Source of the DNA: Haloarcula rara
GTDB lineage: Archaea; Halobacteriota; Halobacteria; Halobacteriales; Haloarculaceae
Length of the DNA stretch: 64,000 nt
Assembly: GCF_029338235.1 (NCBI RefSeq)
Contig: NZ_CP119785.1
Location: 2,604,001 to 2,668,000, forward strand
Reading direction: 5' to 3'
A program made the translations under genes and the position numbers. Shown here piece after piece: positions 40,831 through 50,303 of this stretch. Every line of letters begins with the position of its first letter. The first letter of the stretch is position 1. Under the pieces are notes generated by a model. The model saw nothing but the letters and a program-made list of their open reading frames with translations, was not told where the DNA came from and searched no databases.

Positions 40831-42944
40831 CTACGAGCGCCAAGCGCTGTCTAGCTCCCAACAGTCGAGGTCGGTCACAGTCGCGCTCCCGCCGACAGTA
40901 GCCAGCGAGATACCTGTCGCGTCCGTGCGCTCTGGGTAGACGCGGCTGGTGAGACAGCGGCGTTCGTTGGCGAACACCTCGACGATACTCCCGTCGACGA
41001 ACACGTGGAGCGACAGCGGCGCGTCGTACGGTGTCACCGTCATCCGCTGGCTGTCGGTCGTCGCTTCGGGCGCCGTGCTCGCCTGCGTGCGGTCGACCAC
41101 GACCTCGCTGGTCGCGGTGTAGCGTATCGGGGTCCGCTCCTCGCCGTCGGGCGTCTCCAGCACGCGGAGTTCGACGGCGTCGGCGTCCGTCAGCTGGACC
41201 GTCGCCTGCAGCTCGAACTGCCGGCTCCGGACGTCGAGTTCGTGGCACCCGCCCGCGCGGAGTCGGATTTCGTCGCGATGGTCGCCGTTGCCGCGCAGTT
41301 CGGTGAGTGCCGGGGCGGGCCGCTGTCGGAGCCCGCCGTCTTCGGCCAGCGACAGCTCGCGGGGCACCGACAGCGACCCGGACCAGCCGGCGTCCCACTG
41401 GGCGCCGATGTCACGCGCCTCCTTGACCCATCCCCAGGTCAGCGTCCGGCCGTCGTCGGTCCACATGGACTGTGGGGCATAGAAGTCGCCGTGGTCGAGC
41501 CGACCCCGCTGCTCGACGGCGAACTCGCCGTCGGCGTACTGGCCGAGAAAGTACACCACGTCCTCGTAGTTCGAGACGTGCAGCAGCTGTTTTTCGCCGA
41601 AGTCGAGCAGCTCCGGACACTCCCAGACGGTCCCCGCCGTGTCGCGGTCGCCGGTCAGGACGGGGCCCCGGTATTCCCACTCGCGCAGGTCCGTCGAGAC
41701 GTACAGCAGCGCCGCGCCACCGCCGTCTTCCATCCCGGCGCCGATGAGCTGGTGCCAGACGCCGTCCTCGCGCCAGACGCAGTGGTCCCGGAACTCGCCG
41801 TCCCAGTCCTCGGTCCGTAACACCTCGGGTTCGGCGGGCAACTCGTCGATGACTGGGTTGTCGGGGTCCTTCACCCACGAGGTGAGCGAGTCGTCGGTCG
41901 AGGTCGCCAGACACGGGAGCTGTGCGGTGCCGCGCCCGCCGGTGTAGAGGATAGTCGCGACCCCGTCGTCGTCGACCGTACAGCCCGACCAGCAGCCGTC
42001 GCGGTCCGGGCCGTCGGGCGACGGCGAGAGGGCGACCGGGCGGTCCTCCCAGTGGACCAGGTCGTCGCTGACCGCGTGGCCCCAGTGTATCGTGCCGTGG
42101 AACGGGCCGGTGGGGTTGTACTGGTAGAAGACGTGGTACCGGCCGTTCCAGTGGACAAGCCCGTTGGGGTCGTTGAGCCAGTTCGCGGGCGGGGAGACGT
42201 GATAGCCCGGTCGGTGGGGGTCGTCGTCGAGGCGCTCGCGCATGGCCGACAGCGTCGCGCTGCCCTTCGGCCGGCCGGTGAGCGGGACCGACCCCTCGTC
42301 CGCCAGGAAGGAGACGGCGTCGGCGACGAGCGTTTCCCGGTTGCCCCGGCAGACGTCGTGGGTCGGCTGCCGAAAGGACAGCGCCGAGCCGATGCCGACG
42401 ACGCGGCCGGCACCCGGCTGCCAGGAGACGACCGACCGCTCTGTGACCGCCTCGTGGTCGCCCCGGGCCGTGCTGGCCAGCACGTCCCCTCCGTGGGTGC
42501 GACCGTCTCGTAGCGGGCGTACGGGGCCGTCACACCGGCGCCCCGGGTATGGACGCGGAGCGTATCGAACCCGGCCGCTATCGGATGGTCGACGTACAGT
42601 CGCTTCCACAGCGGGCCCGTCGGTTCGGTGACTTCCGCCCAGCCCACGGCGTCCGGGCCGACGCCGTCGAACCCCAGCGGTTCGACCGCGGTCATCGCGG
42701 CAAGCGTCAGCAGGAGTGCGCCGCCATCCTGCACGAACTCGGACAGCGGCCCACCGTTGGTTACTGTCGCCGGGTCGACCGGGTCGACACGGTGCCACCA
42801 GAGCACGTCGTACTCGGTCGGGTCGAACGAGTCCGGCCGACAGCGGGCCACCGCCTCGAACCGGGATTTACACCAGTCGTACGCTGCCGACTGCTCGGCG
42901 TCAGCGTCGTCGACGAGACAGCCGATGCGGAGCGTGGCTCCCAT
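40831..42944 (-). pseudogene. GH32 beta-fructosidase with N-terminal glutamine-amidotransferase-like domain, frameshifted
   Basis: The reading starts [20 protein letters not shown] (ATG ending at 42944) and is broken at the G run at 42486-42489, where one G appears missing. With one base restored it continues through [20 protein letters not shown] to the GH32 domain. GH32 landmarks are the nucleophile Asp in [13 protein letters not shown], the FRDHCVW segment (usually FRDP) and the acid/base Glu in [11 protein letters not shown]-terminal beta-sandwich includes [14 protein letters not shown]. The N-terminal 200 residues look like a class I glutamine amidotransferase/ThuA-type fold. GH32 enzymes cleave sucrose, levan or inulin. 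No signal peptide. Confidence 0.85.
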
Positions 42945-43055
42945 TGGACACACTCGAACACGCAAATATAAAAACGCTCGGCAACTGTTCGATTTCGCTT
43001 CTGCTCGGTTCTGATTGACTCACTGACCGTCGTGTCCGGAATTGTCCGACCGTCG

Positions 43056-43190
43056 TCAGGCCAGTCGGACGGCGCGGGCCTCGGACTTCCAGTCGATGAC
43101 CGTCTCGTGACAGCGCGGGCAGACGAACTCCGTGAGCTTGGTTGTCTCGTCGTTGTACGTCATTCGTGTACCACAGGCGGAACAGTCCAT
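43056..43190 (-). CDS. Zinc-ribbon micro-protein (44 residues)
   Basis: The frame reads MDCSACGTRMTYNDETTKLT and continues with FVCPRCHETVIDWKSEARAV to its stop. CSAC and CPRC give a classic zinc ribbon. A TATA-like tataatcatc lies just upstream on the minus strand. Small single-ribbon proteins like this are common in haloarchaea and mostly uncharacterised. Confidence 0.7.
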   Translation of the reverse strand: MDCSACGTRMTYNDETTKLTEFVCPRCHETVIDWKSEARAVRLA

Positions 43191-43249
43191 TATAGATGAT
43201 TATACTCCTTGCATGAGAATAAAGCTTCGCCGACCATGGTACACACGGC

Positions 43250-45076
43250 TCACTGGGCTGGTGCTGGGAGGGTCAACCCCTGCGAGTCCACGATAGCGGC
43301 CAGTGACTCCCGGTCGAGCAGGCGGACGTCGCGCTCCGTGGCCGTCTGTTCGACGTCGTCTGGGACCGGCGTCGTGGTCGCGAGCATGACGGCGTCGGTC
43401 CCGGCGGCGCCCGTCACCTGTGCGCACTCGGTGACAGCCGCCCTGTCGCCCCCGTCGCTGACGACCACGCCCATCCGGTCGGCCCCGCGCGTGGCCAGGA
43501 GGTCGAACGGCGTCCGCGGACTGGCGGCCTGTGTCTCCCACCCGGTCGCGGTCAACGCCTCGGCGACGAGGCCCGTCACCGCCGGCCCGTCGAGTCGCAC
43601 CAGCCGCTCGACGGTCTGTCCCGGACCGCTGTCGGCCGTCGGTGGTTTGATCGCGTCGGCAATCTCCGTCGGCCCCTCGACGTCGCCCAGCGTCGCCGAG
43701 ACCTCGTAGGCCGGTTCGTCGTCGGACTCGATGCGGTCCGCCCCGGGGTCCTCACCGTCACGTGCGGCCCGGGCCCGGTCGATGCGTCGCTGGAGCGCCT
43801 CGACGTCTGCTTTCAGGTGTGGGACCGCGTCTCGGTAGCTCTCGGCCGCCGTTTCGAGCGCTCCGTCGAAAGCCTCGGCCGCCGTCGCGAACTCCTCCAG
43901 TGCGGCCTCGTACTGCTCGGCGTCGGCGTACCAGTCTCCCGCCCGTCTGGCCTCCTCGCCGACGGTCCGCTGGGCCGCCGCGAGGCTCTCGGCGACGGTG
44001 GTGATACGCTCCCGGAGCCGGTCGGGGTCGCCCCGATAGAGGCTGTCGCCGTCGCCCTCGGCCGCGGTGAGTGCCAGTCGATAGCCCGACAGCGCCGTCT
44101 CCCAGTGGGCGGCGGCCTCAGCCGGGTCGTCCGCCGCCACGGCCGCTCTGTCGGCCGTGATAGCCGACGGCAGCGGTGAGTCGTCGATATCCACGACCAG
44201 TCGGTCGACGCGGTTGCGCTCGACGCGTATCGCGTGAGGGTCCTCGAGCCGACGCTCCCCCTCGGTCAGCGCCGAATCGTACTCCTCGCGGGCCCGCTCG
44301 AACGCTTCGCGTGCGCCGTCGTAGTTGCCGGCTCGGAACAGGCGGTCGCCCCTGGCCGCCGCGTCTCTGGCTCGCGCGACGTGGATGGCTCCGAGCGTCG
44401 CGACCCGCTGTGCGACCACAGTCTGGGTCCGGTCGTGCAACGCGTTCCCGGGATGGTCCTTGCTGAACCCCACAGCTCTCGACCGGGCGCTCTCGACGGC
44501 GTCTCGGGTCTCGCGGGCCGCCGAGAGCGCCCGGTCGTACTCACCGTCCCGCTGGAACCGGGCCGCCGCCGAGAGCCCGTCTTCGACCACGGAAAGCGAC
44601 GCCTCGACCGCTCGCCAGGCGGCGGCCGTCTCTTCTAGATAGGCCGCGAGCGCGTCCAGTCCGTCGGTCCCGGTCGGAATATGCCACGTCGTGTCGTCGT
44701 CACGCTCGACGGTGAGCTCGCCGTTCCGCCGGCCGCTAGTCGCCGCCACGTCGGTGACAGTCGACAGGGCGATACTGGTCTGCTCGTCCCCCTCGCCACG
44801 CCCCACGAGCACGAGTAGCCGGCGGTCGGTGACGACCACGACGGTCCGATGGCTGCTGTCCGGTTTGACCTGGGCCGTCTCCGTGGCCGATTCGACCGTG
44901 ACCCCGCGTTTCCGGTTCGTGAGCACGTACTGCATCGTCTCGTCGTCCTTGACGAGCGCGACCGCTGGTTCGTCCGCGAGATAGCCCGTAGAGAGGAACC
45001 CACCCCCTCCGGTCCGGCTGAGCACGCCCGGCAGCTCGTCGTCCTCCCAGCTATTTAGATTGATAATCCGACCCAT
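43250..45076 (-). CDS. Large acidic protein with PH-like, helical-repeat and Mrr-like domains
   Basis: This 608-residue protein has an N-terminal bacterial-type PH-like domain (about 45-135, YVLTNRKRGVTVES with RTVVVVTDRRLLVLVG). A long helical middle (about 140-450) has TPR-like units (FRAGNYDGAREAFERAREEY, YADAEQYEAALEEFATAAEA). The C-terminal part (about 495-600, GLVAEALTATGWETQAASPR, then DRMGVVVSDGGD) resembles a restriction-endonuclease-like Mrr fold. The usual catalytic D...ExK is not clear, so the domain may be inactive and only bind. There is no transmembrane segment. Confidence 0.65.
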   Translation of the reverse strand: MGRIINLNSWEDDELPGVLSRTGGGGFLSTGYLADEPAVALVKDDETMQYVLTNRKRGVTVESATETAQVKPDSSHRTVVVVTDRRLLVLVGRGEGDEQTSIALSTVTDVAATSGRRNGELTVERDDDTTWHIPTGTDGLDALAAYLEETAAAWRAVEASLSVVEDGLSAAARFQRDGEYDRALSAARETRDAVESARSRAVGFSKDHPGNALHDRTQTVVAQRVATLGAIHVARARDAAARGDRLFRAGNYDGAREAFERAREEYDSALTEGERRLEDPHAIRVERNRVDRLVVDIDDSPLPSAITADRAAVAADDPAEAAAHWETALSGYRLALTAAEGDGDSLYRGDPDRLRERITTVAESLAAAQRTVGEEARRAGDWYADAEQYEAALEEFATAAEAFDGALETAAESYRDAVPHLKADVEALQRRIDRARAARDGEDPGADRIESDDEPAYEVSATLGDVEGPTEIADAIKPPTADSGPGQTVERLVRLDGPAVTGLVAEALTATGWETQAASPRTPFDLLATRGADRMGVVVSDGGDRAAVTECAQVTGAAGTDAVMLATTTPVPDDVEQTATERDVRLLDRESLAAIVDSQGLTLPAPAQ

Positions 45077-45287
45077 TAGTAGCGGTTACACCACCAGATA
45101 CTAAGATACTCACTTATCTATTCTGATATTCCGATATTAATGTATCCATTTCTGTGCTAAATATTGCCAACTGGAGCCAGATCCGACCGCTGTCAGCTTT
45201 TTTCCCACGTGTGTATCACACTGGCCGGCTGGCCGACTGACGCGCGTCTGACTTGGCTTTAGGTATCAGGGCCCCAAACGGTGACTC

Positions 45288-45467
45288 ATGGCCGGTGTCA
45301 GACAGGGAGTCACGGGAGAGCACAACCAGGCTGGGGACGGCGAGGCGCCGTCGGCCCTCCGTATCGACACGGACGTCTTCACAGCGCTGACAGCGACGGC
45401 CGGGGACAGCGGCGAACCACTCATCGTCGGCTGGTTCGACTGCTGGCGTTCGAACGATACCAGCTGA
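45288..45467 (+). CDS. Possible small protein (59 residues)
   Basis: The frame reads MAGVRQGVTGEHNQAGDGEA and continues to FDCWRSNDTS. Its composition is haloarchaeal (acidic, Gly/Asp-rich). It lies alone between convergent and divergent neighbours, with a plausible AT-rich upstream stretch. No family is recognised; it could be non-coding. Confidence 0.35.
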   Translation: MAGVRQGVTGEHNQAGDGEAPSALRIDTDVFTALTATAGDSGEPLIVGWFDCWRSNDTS

Positions 45468-45524
45468 AACGATTCACATACCGCCCGCACGAACGCGGTC
45501 GGGTCTCGGTTGCGTTGTGATAGA

Positions 45525-46631
45525 TTAGCTGTTCTCGACGAGTCTGGCAGCGATGCGCTGGGCGCCGACAGTGGGCGCCTCGTCGGGCTTTTCGGCCGCC
45601 GTCGCCTCGATGTCGCGGTTCAGCTCCTCGCTGAGTCGCTCTTCGAACTCCTCGACGATACCAGGGATACAGGCCATCCCCCCGGTGATGACGATTGGCC
45701 GGTCCAGGGCCAGCTGGTACACCTTCATGTAGTCGTTGGCCAGTTCCGGGAGGAAGGTGTTGGCGAGTTCGTCGACGGCGTCGTCGAGATACTCGTCGAC
45801 GGCGTCCATCACCGACCGCTCGATGGTGAACTCGTGGGTGCCGCCGCCGGGCTGCTGGATGATGTCGGTAAAGGGTTCGAAATCGAGGAAGTCGGCGTGT
45901 TCTTCCTTGTACTCGCGGGCGGTTTGTGTGTCGATGTTGACGCGGCCCTGGGTCTCCTCCTCGACGTAGTTGGCTATCATCCGGTCGACCTCGTTGCCGG
46001 TTACCGCACCCGTGGTGAAGGGCGCGAGCTGTTCGCCCCGGCGGTACGCCGAGGCTTCGAGGTTCGTCGACCCCATGTTCACCGAGATGAAAATCTCGTC
46101 GATGGCCTCGAGGTCGTCGCCGAAGGCGGGGATGGAGCCACACAGGGACTCCGGGTAGCTCTCCATGAGTTTGAGACCGATACCGGAGTCCTCGATGACC
46201 GATTTCAGGTTCTCCAGTCCAGCGGGGTTGTCGATAGTCGGAATCGCGTAGACGACGCCGCTGTTTGCGGGGATGTCGTTCGCCTCGATGAGCGCCTCGA
46301 AGAACGTCTTGGTCATCTCGGCGCGGTCCTTGTCTTCGGGCAGGCCCGAACGGAGCATGTACTCGACGCGGTCGGGGTACTCGCGGGCGGCCTCTTCGCC
46401 GTACAGTACCTTCTCCTCGCCGGTCAGGGCGTCCTCGTAAGTCGCCATACAGGTCAGCGTCCGGATGATGCGGTTCTCGGTGCCGTGGTTGTCGGGCAGG
46501 GCGATGACAGTCCGGGTGCTGCCGAGCTTCACACCGACCGGAACCGTCCCCCCGCTCGTACTGGTGTCATCCGAGGAGTCGTCCGCCGTCGACTCCTCTT
46601 TGGCGGCCTCCGCCGCGTCGTCGTCACTCAT
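45525..46631 (-). CDS. Salactin-like actin-family protein
   Basis: This 368-residue protein has an acidic, disordered N-terminal 30 residues, then an actin/MreB-type ATPase fold. The phosphate-1 motif is VPVGVKLGSTRTVIALP, the phosphate-2-like segment EIFISVNMGSTNLEASAYRR, and the adenosine motif VITGGMACIPGIVEEF. The sequence fits salactin, the dynamically unstable haloarchaeal actin homologue first studied in Halobacterium, thought to act in chromosome or cell-pole organisation. It is followed on the same strand, upstream, by an ArlD/E-domain gene 80 bases away. Confidence 0.82.
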   Translation of the reverse strand: MSDDDAAEAAKEESTADDSSDDTSTSGGTVPVGVKLGSTRTVIALPDNHGTENRIIRTLTCMATYEDALTGEEKVLYGEEAAREYPDRVEYMLRSGLPEDKDRAEMTKTFFEALIEANDIPANSGVVYAIPTIDNPAGLENLKSVIEDSGIGLKLMESYPESLCGSIPAFGDDLEAIDEIFISVNMGSTNLEASAYRRGEQLAPFTTGAVTGNEVDRMIANYVEEETQGRVNIDTQTAREYKEEHADFLDFEPFTDIIQQPGGGTHEFTIERSVMDAVDEYLDDAVDELANTFLPELANDYMKVYQLALDRPIVITGGMACIPGIVEEFEERLSEELNRDIEATAAEKPDEAPTVGAQRIAARLVENS

Positions 46632-46712
46632 ATACGGTCGCCAGTTGTCGCTGCCCCGGTATATAACCTCACGTCAAGAATCAGCGCCGATAATGACCCG
46701 CGCGAAGGCCTG

Positions 46713-47210
46713 TTATGTCATGGCGGTGAGTTTCGCGACGTAGACCAGGCTCAGCATATGATCGTCGACACTGAGGTCGTTGCCGTCGTTCGTCGCCGTC
46801 TCGTCGATACCCAGCAGGTAATCCGACAGGTCCGACCGGACCCCCTCGGTGATCCAGTCGATGGACTCGTAGTACGCAAGCGCCTCGTCGGCGCCCTGGT
46901 ATCCCGAGTGCATCAGCAGGAACTCCAGCCACTCGAAGACGACGAACTCGGCGGCGTAGGTCTCGGGCAACGCGGCGAGATACGGTTTCTCCTGGCTCTC
47001 GCCCGAGAGGAAGGGGAGCAACTCCCGATACAGGCCCGACCGGAAGGAACTGCCTGCCAGCATCTCCTCGTCGGCATCTTCCAGCCCCATCTCCAGATTG
47101 GCCGGGTCCGGAACGTCCTCGTCCTCGGACAGCCCGCCGTTGCGCTCGCCGCGCTGGCGAGCCATCTTCCGCAGCTCGTCCAGGTCGTAGTCGCGCGGGT
47201 TGATAGTCAT
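46713..47210 (-). CDS. Archaellum ArlD/E (FlaD/E) domain protein
   Basis: This 165-residue protein has a charged N-terminus, then the FlaD/E domain (about 75-160): KPYLAALPETYAAEFVVFEW, LEFLLMHSGYQGADEALAYY and the end YLLGIDETATND. ArlD/E proteins form part of the cytosolic archaellum base that links to the chemotaxis adaptor CheF. Here the gene is outside an arl operon, next to salactin and divergent from parA-cheW. It may be a paralogue used for positioning. Confidence 0.85.
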   Translation of the reverse strand: MTINPRDYDLDELRKMARQRGERNGGLSEDEDVPDPANLEMGLEDADEEMLAGSSFRSGLYRELLPFLSGESQEKPYLAALPETYAAEFVVFEWLEFLLMHSGYQGADEALAYYESIDWITEGVRSDLSDYLLGIDETATNDGNDLSVDDHMLSLVYVAKLTAMT

Positions 47211-47338
47211 GCTATCCCTATTTCAACTCCGTGAAGTTAAATCTTGCAGTCGGTCTGACGGCCGTCAGACGCCGCCAGACGGCCGCTCGATGGCGAACCG
47301 TATGCAAACGGTGAGTTACGCGTTTGATAATCGGGGGC

Positions 47339-47350
47339 GTATTTTTATAC
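47339..47350 (+). promoter_or_regulatory. TATA box of the parA-cheW operon
   Basis: The sequence gtatttttatac is a strong archaeal TATA box. Its centre lies about 37 bases before the parA ATG at 47383, leaving a leader of around 10 bases. Confidence 0.65.
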
Positions 47351-47382
47351 CGGCCGACCTCCGACATTCGGACAGTTCGACG

Positions 47383-48276
47383 ATGAACCGGGGTTCAACG
47401 GCTGGCCCTGCCCGGATCTGCGTGACAAACGCGAAGGGCGGGACCGGCAAGACGACTGTAGCTATCAACGTAGCCGGGGCGTTGAGCGACCGGGGCCGGG
47501 ACGTCCTCTTCGTGGACCTGGACCCGCAGGGGAACGCGACCGAGGGACTGGGACTCGTCGACGCCTACGACGCCCAGCCCCCGTCGCTGTTCGACGCGCT
47601 GACGGGCGACCCCAAGGTACTCTCCGAGATAATCACCGACCACGAGGAGATGGACGTGGTTCCGTCCAACATCGATATGTTGCAGGCGGAACACGAGCTG
47701 ACCATCGCCGATCTCATCGCCCGCATCGACGGCCGCGGAATCGACGTCGACCCGGCGGTCCTCTCACAGTTCGCGATAAACGTCTCCCCGGAGATGGTCA
47801 GTGGGAGCCACGCGCTCGATACGCTGGACCGGGCGCTCGATACGGTGTCGGGTTACGACTACATCATCATCGACTCGCCGCCGTTCTACGGCAACCTGAC
47901 CGACACCGGTGTCTTCGCGGCCCAGCACGTCCTCGTGCCGGCGCTGGCGGAGGCCACCTCCGAGCGGGCCATCGAACTGTTGATGGACCAGATGGTCGCC
48001 CTGGAACAGCAGGCCGACATCCAGGTAGAGATGCTGGGCGTCGTCGCCAACCGCATCGAGACGACCTCCGAGGCCGAGACGATGCTGAAGTGGTTCAAGG
48101 CCGCGTTCCCCGACAGCCCGGTGTGGCAGGTCCGCAAACGTGTGGCTCTCCAGCGGGCCTACACCGAGGGGAACTCGATTTTCGGGACCGAGGAACAGTG
48201 TGACATGGCCGATGTCTTCAGCGACATCGCGGCGCGGTTCGACGAGAAGTTCGGCTACAACAAGGTGACAGCATGA
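47383..48276 (+). CDS. ParA/Soj-type ATPase
   Basis: The ATG at 47383 (just after the TATA box) gives 297 residues. The deviant Walker A is CVTNAKGGTGKTTVA with signature lysine 18. Walker A' is FVDLDPQGNATEGLG and Walker B is YIIIDSPPFYGNLT. ParA/MinD proteins place cargo such as plasmids, chemosensory arrays or archaella. It overlaps the CheW gene by ATGA, which points to positioning of chemotaxis arrays. Longer in-frame starts upstream lie before the TATA box and were rejected. Confidence 0.88.
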   Translation: MNRGSTAGPARICVTNAKGGTGKTTVAINVAGALSDRGRDVLFVDLDPQGNATEGLGLVDAYDAQPPSLFDALTGDPKVLSEIITDHEEMDVVPSNIDMLQAEHELTIADLIARIDGRGIDVDPAVLSQFAINVSPEMVSGSHALDTLDRALDTVSGYDYIIIDSPPFYGNLTDTGVFAAQHVLVPALAEATSERAIELLMDQMVALEQQADIQVEMLGVVANRIETTSEAETMLKWFKAAFPDSPVWQVRKRVALQRAYTEGNSIFGTEEQCDMADVFSDIAARFDEKFGYNKVTA

Positions 48277-49381
48277 GCGACGACCGCATGGACAGAGCAG
48301 AGCGCATCCGTAATATGCGCGAAGGCAACCGAGGTACCGACGACCAGACAGACGACGATACGGCTGACAATGCCGAGGACGCCCAGTCTGCGTCGACCGA
48401 CGACGACGGCTCGGCTGCCGAAGCGTCGACGACCGGCGGGACCGAGGACCGTGACACGAGCGCCGACGAGCCCTCGACCGGCGGGACCGACGACACCGGC
48501 TTCTCGTCGCTGACGAGCGAGAGCGGCGAGGAGTCGTCGGCGACAGAGACGGCAGGCACGGCCTCGAAGGCCGCCGAGGCGGTCGAGACTGAGACCGATT
48601 CTGACGACGGGGTCGACGCCAGCGACGCGCAGGCAGCCGCCCAGCGAGCGGCCGAATCCGCCGCCCAGGTCATGGGCGGCGAGACAGCCCCCAGGGTGGC
48701 ACAGACGCCGGGGCGGAGACAGACGGCGTGGCGAACACCGAACCGGCTCCAGACGCCGAGGCTGAGAGTGACGGTCCGGCAGTCTCGGCGGGTGCCACGG
48801 GCGCCAGCACGGTCCCCGGCGACATCAGCGGCGTCGAACTCCCCGACCAGCAACTGCTGGAGGAGGCGATGGCCACCTCGTCGGTCGAGACCACCGAAGG
48901 CGGCGCCCGCGCGGCGATGGAGGGGAACACCACCCAGTCCGAAGAGGTGGTCCGTGTCCTGGAGTTCTCGCTGGGCGAGGAGTACTACTGTCTCGACATC
49001 GAGTACGTCGAGGAGATCGTCAAGCGGGACGCGGTCACGCGGGTGCCCAACACGCCCGATTTCGTCGACGGCGTCGTCGACCTGCGCGGCCAGATAACCA
49101 CCATCCTCGAACCGAAGGAGATGATGGACATCGAGGGCGAGGGCGAGCAGAACCTCATCATCGTCTTCGACCCCGAGCAGTTCGAGGACCAGGGCGCCAT
49201 CGGCTGGGTCGTCGACGAGGTCCGCCAGGTCGTCCCGGTCCCCGAATCGGACATAAACCATCCGCCGGTCGACGCTGAGTATATCAACGGCGTCGTCGAC
49301 CGCGAGGAGTACGACCAGTTCGTCATCTGGGTCGAACCCGAGGACGCGCTGGCACAGGCGACCGCGACTGAAGACGACTAG
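48273..49381 (+). CDS. CheW chemotaxis coupling protein with long acidic N-terminus, reading frame broken
   Basis: The frame begins MSDDRMDRAERIRNMREGNR, overlapping parA by ATGA, and runs as a low-complexity acidic linker to about residue 140. At the C5 run 48688-48692 one base appears missing. The other frame then carries GGTDAGAETDGVANTEP and a full CheW domain (EEVVRVLEFSLGEEYYCLDI, VDGVVDLRGQITTILEPKEM). If the gap is real, only a shorter CheW (possible GTG at 48728, 217 residues) could be made. CheW links transducers to the kinase CheA. A sequencing error is plausible. Confidence 0.82.
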
Positions 49382-49461
49382 GCCACCTCGCCGTCCGGTC
49401 TCGTTCTACGATATCGCTCCGAACCCGAGGGCCTACGTAGCTGCCACTCTCTCAAACGTGT

Positions 49462-50301
49462 ATGCTGGCTGATTCGCCGTCGGCCGACGACGGCTTCCGA
49501 CAGCAGGTCCGTTTCTACCTCCTGGACCACGAGAGCTATCTCGGGAAGGCTATCGACATCTCGCTGCTCGTGCTCAACCTCCTCTTCGTCGCGGTGTACG
49601 TCGCCCAGACGTACCCGCTGGCGTCGGAGACCAGGACGTTACTGTGGCGTCTCGAAGTGGCTATCGGCGTCGTCTTCGCCCTGGAGTACGCGCTTCGGCT
49701 CTACGGCGCCGCCGACCGCTGGGCCGAGTTCTTCAACGGCTACACGATGGTCGACCTCCTCGCTATCCTCCCGACGTTCGTCTTGGTCGCGCTCCCGGTC
49801 TCGGCGGTCCCGTTCAACGTCGGATTCCTGCGGGTCCTCCGCGTGATTCGAGTCATGCGGTTCTACCGCTTTACCGACGACGCGGAGTTTTTCTTCGGGA
49901 CGATAGACGACAACACGCTCCGATCGGTGAGGCTCCTGCTGACGGTGCTGGTGCTGTTTTTCGTCTCCGCCGGCCTGTTCTACAGCGCCGAAGTCGGGAC
50001 CAATCCCGACGTGACCACCTTCGGCGACGCGTTCTACTACGTCGTCGTGGCCATCACGACCGTGGGCTTCGGCGACATCATTCCGGTCACGCAGGCGGGC
50101 CGGTGGGTGACGGTCGGGGCGATAATCGTGGGCATCATCGTCATCCCGTGGCAGGCCGGGAAGATTGTCCGGGAGTGGCAAACGAGGGACAAGGTCGAGG
50201 TCACCTGCCCTGACTGTGGGCTCTCCAGCCACGATGCCGACGCCTCCCACTGCAAGGCCTGTGGCCACCTCATCTATCAGGAGTACGACTCACGGGAGTA
50301 A
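49462..50301 (+). CDS. Voltage-gated-type potassium channel with C-terminal zinc ribbon
   Basis: This 279-residue protein has six transmembrane segments. S4 carries regularly spaced arginines (GFLRVLRVIRVMRFYRF, about 121-137). The pore has the selectivity filter TTVGFGD (199-205). A C-terminal zinc ribbon follows (CPDCGL at about 249, CKACGHL at about 264). Such channels pass K+ and set membrane potential, important for high-salt cells. The zinc ribbon replaces the usual RCK/TrkA-C regulatory domain. The stop is followed at once by the P450 relic. Confidence 0.85.
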   Translation: MLADSPSADDGFRQQVRFYLLDHESYLGKAIDISLLVLNLLFVAVYVAQTYPLASETRTLLWRLEVAIGVVFALEYALRLYGAADRWAEFFNGYTMVDLLAILPTFVLVALPVSAVPFNVGFLRVLRVIRVMRFYRFTDDAEFFFGTIDDNTLRSVRLLLTVLVLFFVSAGLFYSAEVGTNPDVTTFGDAFYYVVVAITTVGFGDIIPVTQAGRWVTVGAIIVGIIVIPWQAGKIVREWQTRDKVEVTCPDCGLSSHDADASHCKACGHLIYQEYDSRE

Positions 50302-50303
50302 TG

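Noticed and set aside
47200..47382. Upstream extension of ParA
   Set aside because: It would place the start before the strong TATA box at 47339-47350.
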